This document shows positions 1-7,977 of a stretch of DNA of 64,000 bases, one piece after another (the stretch's first letter is position 1; the number at the start of each line of letters is the position of its first letter). A model generated the notes under the pieces. That model did no database searches. It worked only from the letters and a program-made list of their open reading frames with translations, and had not been told where the DNA came from. The position numbers and the translations under genes were made by a program. The stretch comes from Micromonospora saelicesensis (GTDB lineage: Bacteria > Actinomycetota > Actinomycetes > Mycobacteriales > Micromonosporaceae), in the NCBI RefSeq assembly GCF_900091575.1, contig NZ_FMCR01000003.1, positions 372,001 through 436,000 of the forward strand. The letters are read 5' to 3'.

Positions 1-1
1 G

Positions 2-106
2 ATCCGACCGAACGAGGACCTGAAGGAAGGCAACCGACCGGCCATCGAGTCGGAGGACGTGGACACCCTCGACGACGAGCTGGCGCGGGCCGGCCGAGCC
101 GACTAG
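2..106 (+). CDS. C-terminal fragment of an unknown protein
   Basis: An open frame enters from the left edge and ends at TAG 104-106. The last 34 residues are charged and hydrophilic, rich in Asp, Glu and Arg, and end in LARAGRAD. The frame has normal high-GC third positions, so it is probably the tail of a real gene, but it is too short to name. The stop lies 11 bp before the GTG of the next gene, so the two could be co-transcribed. Confidence 0.5.
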   Translation: MRPNEDLKEGNRPAIESEDVDTLDDELARAGRAD

Positions 107-117
107 GCGCCGCCGTC

Positions 118-927
118 GTGCTGCGGGTGATGACCTGGAACATCCGCACCGGCGGCCGGGATCGTGGCGGCCTCGACCGGCTGGATCAGGTGGTCCAGGT
201 CGTCGACGAGCAGGCACCGGACGTGCTGGCCCTGCAGGAGTTGCGCGGCTTCGACCGGGACGGGCTGATGGCCGCCATGGCGGGCCGGGTGGGGATGACG
301 CCCCACCTGGCCCGGTCCTGCTTCGGGCAGCCGGTGGCCGTGCTGGTCCGGCCGCCGTACCGGGTCGTCGACGCGGGGTCGGTGCGTCGCCCGTTCCACC
401 ACGCCGCCGCCCGCGTCGTGGTGGCCACGTCCGCCGGCCCGTTCACCGTGCTCGGCACCCACCTCTACCCGTACTCCGGGGGCCGGCGGCGGATGGAGGT
501 CGACTGGTTGGTCGCCGCGATGCGCCGCGACCGGGGGCAGCTGACACTGGTCACCGGTGATCTCAACTCGCTCGACCCGACCGTCGACCACACGGCCCGG
601 CTGGCCGGCATGCCCACCCTCTACCGGCGGCGGCACCTGCGTCGCTGCGGCGGCGCCGTGGACACCCGCGCGATCGCCCGGCTGCTCGCGGCCGGCCTGG
701 TCGACCTCTGGCCGTCGGGCAACATCGACGCGCCGGAGGCCGCCGGCCACACCGTGCCCACCCGGCTCGGCGGGGCCGAGTTCGCCGGGATGCGGTTGGA
801 CTACCTGCTCGGCAGTCCGGCGGTGGCGCAACGCGTGCACGACTGTCGGGTGATCCGCGACGGCGCGGCGGCCACCGCCTCCGACCACTATCCGCTGCTC
901 GCCACGCTGGAGCTGTCTCCCGGCTGA
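118..927 (+). CDS. Endonuclease/exonuclease/phosphatase (EEP) family protein
   Basis: A 269-aa protein of the EEP (DNase I-like) fold, a metal-dependent phosphoesterase superfamily that includes AP endonucleases, sphingomyelinases and inositol phosphatases. The family landmarks are visible in order: MTWNIR near the N-terminus (metal-site Asn), ALQELRGFD (catalytic Glu), GTHLYPY, VTGDLNSLD (Asp/Asn pair), LDYLLGS and the C-terminal ASDHYPLLA (catalytic Asp-His). No signal peptide is seen, so it is probably cytoplasmic. GTG at 118 is used because MTWN must lie close to the N-terminus. The substrate cannot be told from sequence. A DNA-repair role and a lipid/phosphoester role are both possible. 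Confidence 0.85.
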   Translation: MLRVMTWNIRTGGRDRGGLDRLDQVVQVVDEQAPDVLALQELRGFDRDGLMAAMAGRVGMTPHLARSCFGQPVAVLVRPPYRVVDAGSVRRPFHHAAARVVVATSAGPFTVLGTHLYPYSGGRRRMEVDWLVAAMRRDRGQLTLVTGDLNSLDPTVDHTARLAGMPTLYRRRHLRRCGGAVDTRAIARLLAAGLVDLWPSGNIDAPEAAGHTVPTRLGGAEFAGMRLDYLLGSPAVAQRVHDCRVIRDGAAATASDHYPLLATLELSPG

Positions 928-992
928 CGCCGCCGTCGGCTCGCGCGGCCGGTGCCACCCGGGGCGTGGCGCGGGCCGATTACCGTGCCACC

Positions 993-1820
993 GTGACCGA
1001 CCGCCGTACCCTCCGCTCGCCGCTGCCCGGTCCGCCGAACGATCACCGGGCCGCGCTGGCGAGGATTCGTCCGGCCGCCGACCCGTCGGTCTCGGGCAGG
1101 GCGCAGCCGGCCGCCGTCGCGCCTCCGCTCGTCGCGGCCGTCGCGCGTGGTGTGGCGCTGGTCGTGGTGTTGCCGGTACGCCTGCTCTGGGAGCTGATCG
1201 TGGCTGCCGGCCGACTGCTGCACCGGTACCTGCTCCGCCCGGCGGGCCGGTTCCTGCGTCGCTGGCTGCTGGCCCCACTGGCCTGGCTGCTGCACCGGCT
1301 GGTCTGGCTTCCGCTGGTCTGGTGCGCCCGGCACCTGCTGTGGCTCCCGCTGGTGTGGGTCGTCCGCACGCTGATCTGGCCCGCGCTGGTCTGGTTGACC
1401 CGTCATGGGCTGCGTCCGGCCCTCGTGGTCCTGGGGCGCGTGCTGGTCTGGCTCGCCAGGTACCTGGTCCTGTGGCCGCTGCGATGGTTGGGCGCGGTGC
1501 TCACGCCCGCCGGTCGGCTGGTCGTCGCCGCGGTGGTCGGTGCGTGGCGGACGGCCGGCCGGGTGCTGCGCCTGCTCCACCGACTGCTGCTGCGCCCGCT
1601 CGGGCGAGGGTTGCGCTGGCTGTGGCGGCACACCGTACGCCCGCTGCTGTCCGGAGTCCGGTGGATCTGGTCGGTGACGGTCGTGCCGGTGGCGCGGGGC
1701 CTCAGGGCGGTGTGGCGGGCCACCGTCGCCCCCACGGCCAGATGGGCCCGCCGTTCGGTGCTCGACCCGGGCCGGCTGGCCGTCCGGGAGATGCTCAGCG
1801 CCCTGGGCCTGCGCCGTTGA
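993..1820 (+). CDS. Trp/Arg/Leu-rich repetitive protein of unknown function
   Basis: Unknown protein of about 275 aa. Residues ~45-260 are a run of irregular repeats of roughly 12-18 residues in which Trp, Leu and Val alternate with Arg and His (units such as LVWLPLVWCARHLLW and LVWLTRHGLRP). The segments are too Arg-rich to be ordinary transmembrane helices and look like amphipathic, membrane-surface-binding helices. A GTG in frame at 966 is possible, but GTG 993 sits exactly 6 nt after a -10-like TACCGT (981-986), which suggests a leaderless start there. It converges on the small membrane gene at 1833. No function is proposed. Confidence 0.6.
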   Translation: MTDRRTLRSPLPGPPNDHRAALARIRPAADPSVSGRAQPAAVAPPLVAAVARGVALVVVLPVRLLWELIVAAGRLLHRYLLRPAGRFLRRWLLAPLAWLLHRLVWLPLVWCARHLLWLPLVWVVRTLIWPALVWLTRHGLRPALVVLGRVLVWLARYLVLWPLRWLGAVLTPAGRLVVAAVVGAWRTAGRVLRLLHRLLLRPLGRGLRWLWRHTVRPLLSGVRWIWSVTVVPVARGLRAVWRATVAPTARWARRSVLDPGRLAVREMLSALGLRR

Positions 1821-1832
1821 GACGTACGGGGC

Positions 1833-1952
1833 CTAGAGCACCAGATTCAGCAGGACGGTCAGCACCACCGACGCCACGATCGAGAAAAGGATCATCAGGA
1901 GGCAGCCGAGGCCCCCGCCGAGCGGGCGGATCTCCGTGTTGCCGAAGCGCAT
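1833..1952 (-). CDS. Small single-span membrane protein
   Basis: A 39-aa protein starting MRFGNTEIRPLGGGLGC and then forming one hydrophobic segment to the C-terminus (LLMILFSIVASVVL). Start at ATG 1952. The longer upstream reading of this frame is antisense noise from the hydrolase gene. The short charged head followed by a Gly-rich turn and one helix is common in conserved actinomycete microproteins. It follows the hydrolase gene by only 5 bp, so it is probably the last gene of the LLM oxidoreductase-hydrolase operon. Function unknown. Confidence 0.65.
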   Translation of the reverse strand: MRFGNTEIRPLGGGLGCLLMILFSIVASVVLTVLLNLVL

Positions 1953-1957
1953 GATGT

Positions 1958-2833
1958 TCACCTGTCCGTGAGTGCGGGATGAGGGGCGAGCAGGTGCCGG
2001 ATCGCGTCCGCGACGGCAGTTGGGGCGGTCGTGACCACGTTGTGCGCGGCACCGGGAACGACCACCAGGGCCGCCTCCGGCACCAGCCGCGTCGCCTCGT
2101 CCCGCCACCGTTGCGGCACGACCGGGTCGCGGTCGCCGGTCACGACGGCGGTCGGCGCGCTGACCCGGACGAGGTCCGCCTCGATCGCATTCCGCACCGA
2201 GTGCGACAGCGTGGCGAGGACCCGCCAGGGCCGGGCGTTCCAGACGTCCCGCACCAGGATCGGGGCCTGCAACGGCGCCTCGCGCAGGCTGTCCACCATC
2301 CAACGACCGAACTGGCCCCGTCGGGACCGCGCCGCCGGGTCACTTGTCGGCCCGGCCAGCACCAGCGCGCGTACCGCGTCGGGCTGGGTCGCGGCGACCG
2401 CGGCGGCCACCTCCGCGCCGAACGAGTGCCCCAGCAGGCAGACCGGCGGCAGTTGGTACGCGGCCAGCCAGGCAGCCAGGTGGTCGCCGTGCCGGCGGAC
2501 GTCGTACGCGCCCCGGGGGTGTTCGGTGAGCCCGAAGCCGGGCAGGTCCGGCACGTACACCTGATGGGTGGTGGCGAGTGCGACGGCCAGCGGGGTGAGA
2601 TACCGGTGCGAGACCGCCAGGCCGTGCACGAGCACCACGGGTGGCGCCCCGGTCCCCGGGTCGGCGCTGCGCCGGGTGTGGGTGCGCAGTCCGTCGACGA
2701 CCCGCCACTCGCTGGTCAGCCCGCCGGCTGGCCGGGGCGCGGCCATGGCGAGCCGCAGCTCGGCCGGCCCGAACCGGCCGACGGCACTGCGGCGGGTCGA
2801 CCCGGGCGGCCGGGTTGCCGCGCCCTGGCTCAC
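1958..2833 (-). CDS. Alpha/beta-fold hydrolase
   Basis: A 291-aa alpha/beta hydrolase. Visible are the oxyanion-side HG motif (VVLVHGLAVSHRY), the nucleophile elbow GHSFGAE (Ser), a late acid region (TGDRDPVVP) and the catalytic His in GAAHNVV. These are the Ser-Asp-His triad elements of the family. GTG 2833 is chosen because it overlaps the stop of the upstream oxidoreductase by 4 bp (GTGA), indicating translational coupling. The substrate is unknown. Pairing with an F420-dependent oxidoreductase suggests a shared small-molecule pathway, but that is inference. Confidence 0.85.
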   Translation of the reverse strand: MSQGAATRPPGSTRRSAVGRFGPAELRLAMAAPRPAGGLTSEWRVVDGLRTHTRRSADPGTGAPPVVLVHGLAVSHRYLTPLAVALATTHQVYVPDLPGFGLTEHPRGAYDVRRHGDHLAAWLAAYQLPPVCLLGHSFGAEVAAAVAATQPDAVRALVLAGPTSDPAARSRRGQFGRWMVDSLREAPLQAPILVRDVWNARPWRVLATLSHSVRNAIEADLVRVSAPTAVVTGDRDPVVPQRWRDEATRLVPEAALVVVPGAAHNVVTTAPTAVADAIRHLLAPHPALTDR

Positions 2834-3792
2834 AGCTCGCGCAACCGGGGCAGCAGTTGCTCCTGCGCCCAGTCCAGGAACATCGGCTGGGTCTCCCCGC
2901 CCACCTGGATGATCGCCACGTGGGTGAAGCCGGCGTCGACGAACTTGCGGAACGCCTCGACGTGCGCGTCCACGTCGGGACCGCAGGAGATGCCCTCGGC
3001 GACGTCCTCCTCGCGGACGAACTGGGTGGCGGCGGCGAAGGACTCCGGACCGGGCAGGTCGGCGTTGACCTTCCACCCCATTCCGAACCAGCGGAACTGG
3101 TCGTGCACGATCTTGCGGCACTCCGCCTCGTCGGGGCCGTAGCAGATGGCCACCTGGCCGTAGCGGGGTTGACCGGCGCCCCCGGCGTCGTCGTACATCT
3201 CGATGATGTGCCGGTCGGGTTCGGTGGAGATGAGGCCGTTGCCGTACTCGGCGGCCAGTGTCGCCGACTGTCGACCGGACGCGGCGATGGCCATCGGCAC
3301 CGGCTGGTCCGGGCGGTCCCAGACGTAGGCGTCGGGCACGTCGAAGTGGTTGCCGGAGAAGGTCAGCGTCTCCCCGTTGAGCAACGGCCGGATGATCTGC
3401 AACGCCTCCTCGAACATCTCGTGCCGCTGCTGGACGTGCGGCCAGCCGCCGACCACGTGCTCGTTCAGGTTCTCCCCGGCGCCCAGGCCGAGGGTGAAAC
3501 GACCATCGGAGAGCGCCCCGATGGTGCTGGCCTTCTGCGCGACCACGGCCGGGTGGTAGCGGCGGATCGGGCAGGTCACGAAGGACATCAGCTCCGCGCG
3601 GGAGGTGGCGTGGGCGACCGCGCCGAGCACCGACCAGGCGTACGGGGAGTGGCCCTGGGAGTCCAGCCAGGGGTAGTAGTGGTCGGACATCACCAGTAGG
3701 TCGAAACCAGCCGCCTCGGCCCGTACCGCATGGTCCACCAGCTGCTTGGGCCCGGCCTGCTCGCTCATCAGGGTGTAGCCGACGCTGACCAT
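2830..3792 (-). CDS. LLM-class F420-dependent oxidoreductase (G6PDH-like family)
   Basis: A 320-aa TIM-barrel flavin/F420 enzyme of the luciferase-like family, closest in pattern to the F420-dependent glucose-6-phosphate dehydrogenase-type group. Landmarks are VGYTLMSEQ at the N-terminus, LLVMSDHYYPWLD, IRRYHPAVVAQKASTI, GRFTLGLGAGENLNEHV and PVPMAIAASG. Such enzymes use the deazaflavin F420, common in actinomycetes, for hydride transfer. ATG 3792 has a good purine-rich RBS (GAGAGGGGATACCAGG). First gene of a probable operon with the hydrolase and the 39-aa membrane protein. The true substrate may not be glucose-6-phosphate, since many paralogues exist. Confidence 0.9.
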   Translation of the reverse strand: MVSVGYTLMSEQAGPKQLVDHAVRAEAAGFDLLVMSDHYYPWLDSQGHSPYAWSVLGAVAHATSRAELMSFVTCPIRRYHPAVVAQKASTIGALSDGRFTLGLGAGENLNEHVVGGWPHVQQRHEMFEEALQIIRPLLNGETLTFSGNHFDVPDAYVWDRPDQPVPMAIAASGRQSATLAAEYGNGLISTEPDRHIIEMYDDAGGAGQPRYGQVAICYGPDEAECRKIVHDQFRWFGMGWKVNADLPGPESFAAATQFVREEDVAEGISCGPDVDAHVEAFRKFVDAGFTHVAIIQVGGETQPMFLDWAQEQLLPRLREL

Positions 3793-3914
3793 CCTGGTAT
3801 CCCCTCTCGCTGACGGATCGTTCCCGGGATACCCCGGTGCACGGCGGTCAACCCTCCCGTCCGGTTCGGCTGCCGCAGTGCTTGACGGATCCCGGCCGTC
3901 TGCCTACCGTCGGT

Positions 3915-3928
3915 CTTAACCGGTTAAG
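3915..3928. promoter_or_regulatory. 14-bp palindrome, LacI-type operator candidate
   Basis: CTTAACCGGTTAAG is a perfect palindrome with a central CpG step, the symmetry typical of LacI/GalR-family operators. Its core AACCGGTT recurs at 4030-4037 on the -35 box of the mannanase promoter. It lies in the 374-bp gap between the divergent oxidoreductase and mannanase genes. Confidence 0.55.
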
Positions 3929-4029
3929 AGCCGGGTGTGGCGCACATCCTGTGGTGGGGATGACCGCCCCGTGACGGCCCGCGTCCGCGTGGGCCGTTGC
4001 GGCTGTCCGGGCTGCGGGCCCGTCAACTG

Positions 4030-4064
4030 AACCGGTTGCGAGGACCAATCCATCGTCCTACGCT
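4030..4064 (+). promoter_or_regulatory. Mannanase promoter with overlapping AACCGGTT operator
   Basis: A -35-like TTGCGA (4036-4041) and a -10-like TACGCT (4059-4064) are separated by 17 bp. The palindromic AACCGGTT (4030-4037) overlaps the -35 box, placing it where a repressor would block RNA polymerase. The same core occurs 112 bp upstream, so looping or cooperative binding is possible. No LacI regulator gene lies in this window. Confidence 0.55.
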
Positions 4065-4166
4065 GATGCCTGCGCCGGGAGCCAGGCGCGGCTGCCGGGC
4101 TGCAGCCGCCTTCCCTGTCACGTCCCCACCCCTGTCGGGCACCGGGGGTCCTCCCTGAGGAAGGCC

Positions 4167-5543
4167 ATGAAGACTCGACTCTCCGCCGCCGGCGCGACAG
4201 TGCTCGCGTTGCTCGTCACCGTGCTGGCGTTCGGCCAGCCGGCACACGCCGCGGCTGGTTTCTCCGTCGCTGGCGGCAAGTTGTACGACGCCAACGGCGC
4301 CGAATTCATCATGCGCGGCGTCAACCACGCGCACACCTGGTACCCGCAGCAGACCAGCTCGTTCGCCGACGTCAAGGCGCTCGGCGCGAACACCGTGCGG
4401 GTGGTGCTCTCCAGCGGCGACCGGTGGACCCGCAACACCAACGCCGACGTCGCCAACGTCATCTCGCTCTGCAAGGCCAACCGACTGATCTGCGTGCTGG
4501 AGGTGCACGACACCACCGGGTACGGCGAGCAGAGCGGCGCGATCACCCTCGACCGCGCCGTCGACTACTGGCTCAGCCTCGCCGACGTCCTCGCCGGTCA
4601 GGAGAGGTACGTCATCGTCAACATCGGCAACGAGCCGTACGGCAACCAGAACTACGCCTCGTGGGCCACCGACAACGCCAATGCGATCAAGCGCCTGCGG
4701 GCCGGCGGGTTGACCCACACGATCATGGTGGACGCGCCGAACTGGGGGCAGGACTGGTCGTTCACCATGCGCGACAACGCCGCGTCGGTCTTCGCCGCCG
4801 ACCCGGCCCGCAACACCGTGTTCTCCATCCACATGTACGGGGTGTTCGACACCGCCGCGGAGATCAGCGACTACCTGGGTCGGTTCCGCGCCGCCGGGCT
4901 GCCCATCGTGGTCGGTGAGTTCGGCTTCAACCACTCCGACGGGAACCCGGACGAGGACGCCATCCTCGCGTACAGCCAGGCCAACGGGATCGGCTGGCTG
5001 GGCTGGTCGTGGAGCGGCAACGGCGGCGGCGTCGAGTATCTCGACCTGGCGACCAACTTCAATCCGGCGAGCCTGACCGACTGGGGTCAGCGCCTCTTCA
5101 ACGGCGTCAACGGCATCCGGCAGACCGCCCGCGAGGCCAGCGTCTTCGGCGGCACCCCACCGCCGACGACGCCCCCGCCGACCACCCCACCCCCGACGAC
5201 GCCCCCGCCGACCACGCCGCCACCGACGACGCCCCCGCCGAACGGTGGCTGCACGGCGACGTACACGGTGACCAACCAGTGGCAGGGAGGCTTCCAGGGT
5301 GAGGTACGGGTGACCGCCGGCACGAGGGCGATCACCGGCTGGACCGCCGGGTGGACCTTCGCCAACGGCCAGCGCGTCACCCAGTCCTGGAATGTGGCCC
5401 TCACCGGCAGCGGAACCACGGTGACCGCCCGCAACACGGACTACAACGGACGGCTGGCCGCCGGGGCCAGTGCCAGCTTCGGCTTCCTCGGCAGTTGGAC
5501 CGGCACCAACAGCCTGCCAGTGGTGAGCTGCACGGCGAGTTGA
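4167..5543 (+). CDS. Secreted GH5 (subfamily 8-like) endo-beta-1,4-mannanase with CBM2
   Basis: A 458-aa secreted glycoside hydrolase. It has a Sec signal peptide at residues 1-~28 (ends PAHAA), a GH5 catalytic domain at ~30-325, a Pro-Thr linker at ~330-358 made of PPPTT repeats, and a C-terminal cellulose-binding CBM2 at ~359-458 with the boundary Cys residues (GGCTATYTV, VVSCTAS). The start of the mature protein and RGVNHAHTWYP match actinobacterial GH5_8 mannanases rather than cellulases. The acid/base is E156 in NIGNEPYG and the nucleophile is E251 in VVGEFGF. It would cleave mannan or galactomannan backbones outside the cell while bound to cellulose. RBS GAGGAAGG precedes ATG 4167. Nearby alpha- and beta-galactosidase genes fit galactomannan use. 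A plain GH5 cellulase is the main alternative. Confidence 0.9.
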   Translation: MKTRLSAAGATVLALLVTVLAFGQPAHAAAGFSVAGGKLYDANGAEFIMRGVNHAHTWYPQQTSSFADVKALGANTVRVVLSSGDRWTRNTNADVANVISLCKANRLICVLEVHDTTGYGEQSGAITLDRAVDYWLSLADVLAGQERYVIVNIGNEPYGNQNYASWATDNANAIKRLRAGGLTHTIMVDAPNWGQDWSFTMRDNAASVFAADPARNTVFSIHMYGVFDTAAEISDYLGRFRAAGLPIVVGEFGFNHSDGNPDEDAILAYSQANGIGWLGWSWSGNGGGVEYLDLATNFNPASLTDWGQRLFNGVNGIRQTAREASVFGGTPPPTTPPPTTPPPTTPPPTTPPPTTPPPNGGCTATYTVTNQWQGGFQGEVRVTAGTRAITGWTAGWTFANGQRVTQSWNVALTGSGTTVTARNTDYNGRLAAGASASFGFLGSWTGTNSLPVVSCTAS

Positions 5544-5551
5544 CCGTCGGA

Positions 5552-5586
5552 CCGGTGGCCGGGTCCGCGCCGGACCCGGCCACCGG
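5552..5586. terminator. Bidirectional terminator hairpin
   Basis: A perfect 16-bp GC-rich stem with a 3-nt loop (arms 5552-5567 and 5571-5586) lies between the converging mannanase and SMR genes. There is no U-tract, as is usual in high-GC actinobacteria. Confidence 0.7.
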
Positions 5587-5598
5587 AAACCGTCCCGG

Positions 5599-5918
5599 TC
5601 AGTGCTCCCGGCCAGGTTCACGACGACCACCCCGGCAATGATCAGTGCGATGCCGGTGAGCTTGGCGAGCCCCACCGACTCACCCAGGAACACCGCCCCG
5701 ATCGCCACGATGGCTGCGGTGCCCAGACCCGACCAGAGGGCGTACGCCACCCCCACGGGGATCTCCTTGACGGCCTGGGCCAGCAGGAGGAACGCCAGCG
5801 CGTAGCCGCCGAGGCACGCCACCGTCGGCCAGAGCCGACTGAACCCGGCGGTGCTCTTGATCAGGCTGGTCGCCACCACCTCGGCGAGGATGGCGATCCC
5901 CAGCAGCACGTACGCCAT
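5599..5918 (-). CDS. SMR-family multidrug efflux protein, stop codon lost by apparent frameshift
   Basis: A four-helix small multidrug resistance protein (EmrE/Mmr-like). It starts MAYVLLGIAILAEVVATSL with the essential membrane Glu (E13), continues with AYALWSGLGTAAI and ends VVVNLAGS. Actinobacterial relatives such as Mmr end NLAGxH-stop. Here GGG AGC ACT GAC is one base short of GGG AGC CAC TGA, so the expected TGA (5599-5601) is out of frame and the frame stays open antisense to the mannanase down to 4023. The end is given at the out-of-frame TGA. Start ATG 5918 has an AAGGGG RBS. Either a real one-base deletion adding a long tail or a sequencing error; all four helices are intact. Confidence 0.75.
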
Positions 5919-6097
5919 TCGTCCCCTTGGTCCTTCGTGGTCGATCAACCCGTCGCCATCCAGGCTAGTGCCAGCGTTGTCCCCGCCCGGCCTGTCGACG
6001 TCGGATCGATCCGTGGGCATCCGGCCGACCCGTCGCGTGACGTCGTGCGGCCCGTGGGGTGGCGTCCTTGCGGCCTCGGGAGAGGCTCGCAGGGTAG

Positions 6098-6142
6098 ATC
6101 TTGGACACTTTCCGTTCCGCGCTAACGGAAACTGTCCAAGAT
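6098..6142. terminator. GATC-anchored 19-bp hairpin
   Basis: Arms 6098-6116 and 6124-6142 pair over 19 bp with one mismatch, around a 7-nt loop. It lies about 60 bp beyond the stop of the minus-strand sigma-factor gene, where it would act as its terminator. The outer end overlaps GATC, as in the long hairpins at 21799 and 26445, so it could also be a dispersed repeat. Confidence 0.6.
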
Positions 6143-6204
6143 TGCCAGCTGTGGCGGGTGAAGCTGCGTGGGTCTCGCCGCGGAGGACCAGTTGATCTCT
6201 GTCT

Positions 6205-7467
6205 TCACGGGAGATCAACGGGCTGGGCGGCCAGTCGGGCAGCTCGCATGGTCAGGTAGAGCTGTTCCGGGCGGCTGCTCGTGCGGGCGGCGGCGATCCG
6301 GTAGTCGGCGATCGCCTGGGCCTGGTCGCCGGCCATCTCGTGCAGGTGGGCGCGGGCGGCGGCCAGCCGGTGGTGTCCGGCCAACTGCGGGTCGTGGGTC
6401 AACGCGTCGAGGGCGGCCAGGCCGGCGGCGGGTCCGTGCACCATGGCCGTCGCCACGGCCCGGTTGAGGGCCACCACCGGGCTGCCGGCGATGCGTTCCA
6501 GCACCTCGTAGAGCGCCAGGATCTGCGGCCAGTCGGTCTGCTCGGTGCTGGGTGCCTCGTCGTGCAGGGCGGCGATGGCGGCCTGTACCTGGTACGGACC
6601 GACCGGCCCGCGCGGCAGGGCCCGGGTGACCAGTGCGATGCCCTCGGCGATCGCCGTTGCGTCCCAGCGGCTGCGGTCCTGATCGGCCAGTGAGATCAGT
6701 TCGCCGGAGGGCCCGGTCCGCGCCGGGCCGCGTGCCTCGGTGAGCAGCATCAACGCCAGCAGCCCGGCCGATTCGCTGTCGTTCGGCAGCAGCGTGTGCA
6801 GCGCGCGGGTCAGCCGGATCGCCTCCGCCGCGAGGTCGACGCGGCGCAGGTCCGGGCCGGTGCTGCTGGTGTGCCCCTCGGTGAAGACCAGGTACAGCAC
6901 CTGTCGTACGGCGATCAACCGGTCCGCCCGCTCCGCCGGCTCGGGCATCCGGAACGGCAGCCCCGACGCCCGGATGCGCTGCTTGGCCCGGCTGATCCGC
7001 TGCGCCATCGTCGCTTCGGGCACCAGGAACGCGCGGGCGATCTCGGCGGTGCTCAACCCACCGACGGCGCGCAGTGTCAGTGCCACCGCCGACGTCGGCG
7101 CGAGCGCCGGGTGGCAGCAGAGGAAGAGCAGGACCAGCGTGTCGTCCCGTTCGGCGGTCAACTCCTCGTCCGGGGCTGGCGTGTACCGCTGGTCGTCCGG
7201 ATCCCGGCGGGCGACCAGGTCCTCCCGTCGGCGTCGGGCCTGCTCACCGCGGACCAGCTCGATCATCCGCCGGTAACCGACCTGGATCAGCCAGCCACGG
7301 GGGTTCGCCGGTAGGCCCTCGGTCGGCCACTGGGTGGCGGCGCCCAGCAGTGCCTCCTGCACCGCGTCCTCCGCCGTGGCGAAGTCACCGAAGCGGCGGC
7401 TGAGCACGCCGAGGACCTGCGGCGCCAACTCGCGCAGCAGGTCCTCGATGCGGGGATCGGTGTTCAG
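6205..7467 (-). CDS. ECF42-type RNA polymerase sigma factor with long C-terminal extension
   Basis: A 420-aa sigma factor. Residues ~1-180 carry the ECF regions: sigma2 with FATAEDAVQEALLGA and NPRGWLIQVGYRR, then sigma4 with LRAVGGLSTAEIARAFLVPEATMAQRI read as an HTH. The ~230-aa C-terminal part (LYLVFTEGH, SPVVALNRAVA, then TPR-like helices) is the extension typical of ECF42 factors, which have no anti-sigma factor and are encoded beside YCII/DGPF-domain proteins, as here. CTG 7467 is proposed as start because the conserved IEDLLRELAPQ lies upstream of the first standard start (TTG 7428), and it follows the partner's stop by 4 bp after a GAGGGG. TTG 7428 is the conservative alternative. Confidence 0.85.
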   Translation of the reverse strand: MNTDPRIEDLLRELAPQVLGVLSRRFGDFATAEDAVQEALLGAATQWPTEGLPANPRGWLIQVGYRRMIELVRGEQARRRREDLVARRDPDDQRYTPAPDEELTAERDDTLVLLFLCCHPALAPTSAVALTLRAVGGLSTAEIARAFLVPEATMAQRISRAKQRIRASGLPFRMPEPAERADRLIAVRQVLYLVFTEGHTSSTGPDLRRVDLAAEAIRLTRALHTLLPNDSESAGLLALMLLTEARGPARTGPSGELISLADQDRSRWDATAIAEGIALVTRALPRGPVGPYQVQAAIAALHDEAPSTEQTDWPQILALYEVLERIAGSPVVALNRAVATAMVHGPAAGLAALDALTHDPQLAGHHRLAAARAHLHEMAGDQAQAIADYRIAAARTSSRPEQLYLTMRAARLAAQPVDLP

Positions 7468-7471
7468 CCCC

Positions 7472-7873
7472 TCACAGCTCCTGTGCCGGGGCGGACATCA
7501 CCGGGTGCACCTCGATCGGCATGTTCAGCGGCCGGCCGCCGGGGCCGGGTGCCGTGGAGATGTGCGCGGCCAGCTCCACGGCCCGCTGCGGGCTCTCGCA
7601 GTCGACGATCCAGAAGCCGGCCAGGAACTCCTTCGTCTCGGCGAACGGCCCCTCGGTGACCACCGGCGCCCCGCCCTCACCGGCGCGGACGATCCGGGCC
7701 TGCTGCGGGCCACCGAGACCCTGCGCGTCGACCCACTCACCGGCCGCGGTCAGCTTGGCGTTGACCTCGCCCATGAAGGCGATGTGCGCCCGGACCTCGT
7801 CCTGGGTCCAGGTGTCGATGCTCGGGAAGTCGGTCCCGGCGGCGCTGAACTGCATCAACAGCATGTACTTCAT
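7472..7873 (-). CDS. YCII/DGPF-domain protein, partner of ECF42 sigma factor
   Basis: A 133-aa YCII-related protein: MKYMLLMQFSAAG at the N-terminus, then VVTEGPFAETKEFLAGFWIVDC, the usual DGPF-type core, and EVHPVM near the C-terminus. These small ferredoxin-like-fold proteins form one- or two-gene modules with ECF42 sigma factors, acting as putative sensors or targets, though their biochemistry is poorly known. Start ATG 7873 is preceded by a GAGGAGCC-type RBS. The gene sits 4 bp upstream of the sigma factor, so the two are surely co-transcribed. Confidence 0.9.
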   Translation of the reverse strand: MKYMLLMQFSAAGTDFPSIDTWTQDEVRAHIAFMGEVNAKLTAAGEWVDAQGLGGPQQARIVRAGEGGAPVVTEGPFAETKEFLAGFWIVDCESPQRAVELAAHISTAPGPGGRPLNMPIEVHPVMSAPAQEL

Positions 7874-7958
7874 GGTTGGCTCCTCACACCTGCGCACCCT
7901 CGTCGGTGCTCTCACCCTGAGGTAGAAGCAGGCCCCGCCGTTCTCGACACCCCGGCCG

Positions 7959-7976
7959 AAGATTCTCCAGAATCTT
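7959..7976. promoter_or_regulatory. AT-rich palindrome between GH36 gene and YCII-sigma operon
   Basis: AAGATTCT-CC-AGAATCTT is a perfect inverted repeat in otherwise GC-rich DNA. It begins 2 nt after the stop of the alpha-galactosidase gene and 86 bp upstream of the YCII gene. It could be a terminator for the former or an operator for the latter. Confidence 0.4.
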
Positions 7977-7977
7977 T

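Noticed and set aside
5154..5240. Possible CRISPR-like short direct repeats
   Set aside because: This is the in-frame Pro-Thr linker of the mannanase; repeats are contiguous with no spacers. No CRISPR array was seen anywhere.
4023..5598. Long C-terminal extension of the SMR protein as a real fusion domain
   Set aside because: It is antisense to the mannanase, of shadow composition, and starts exactly where family members stop; treated as a frameshift artefact or recent mutation.
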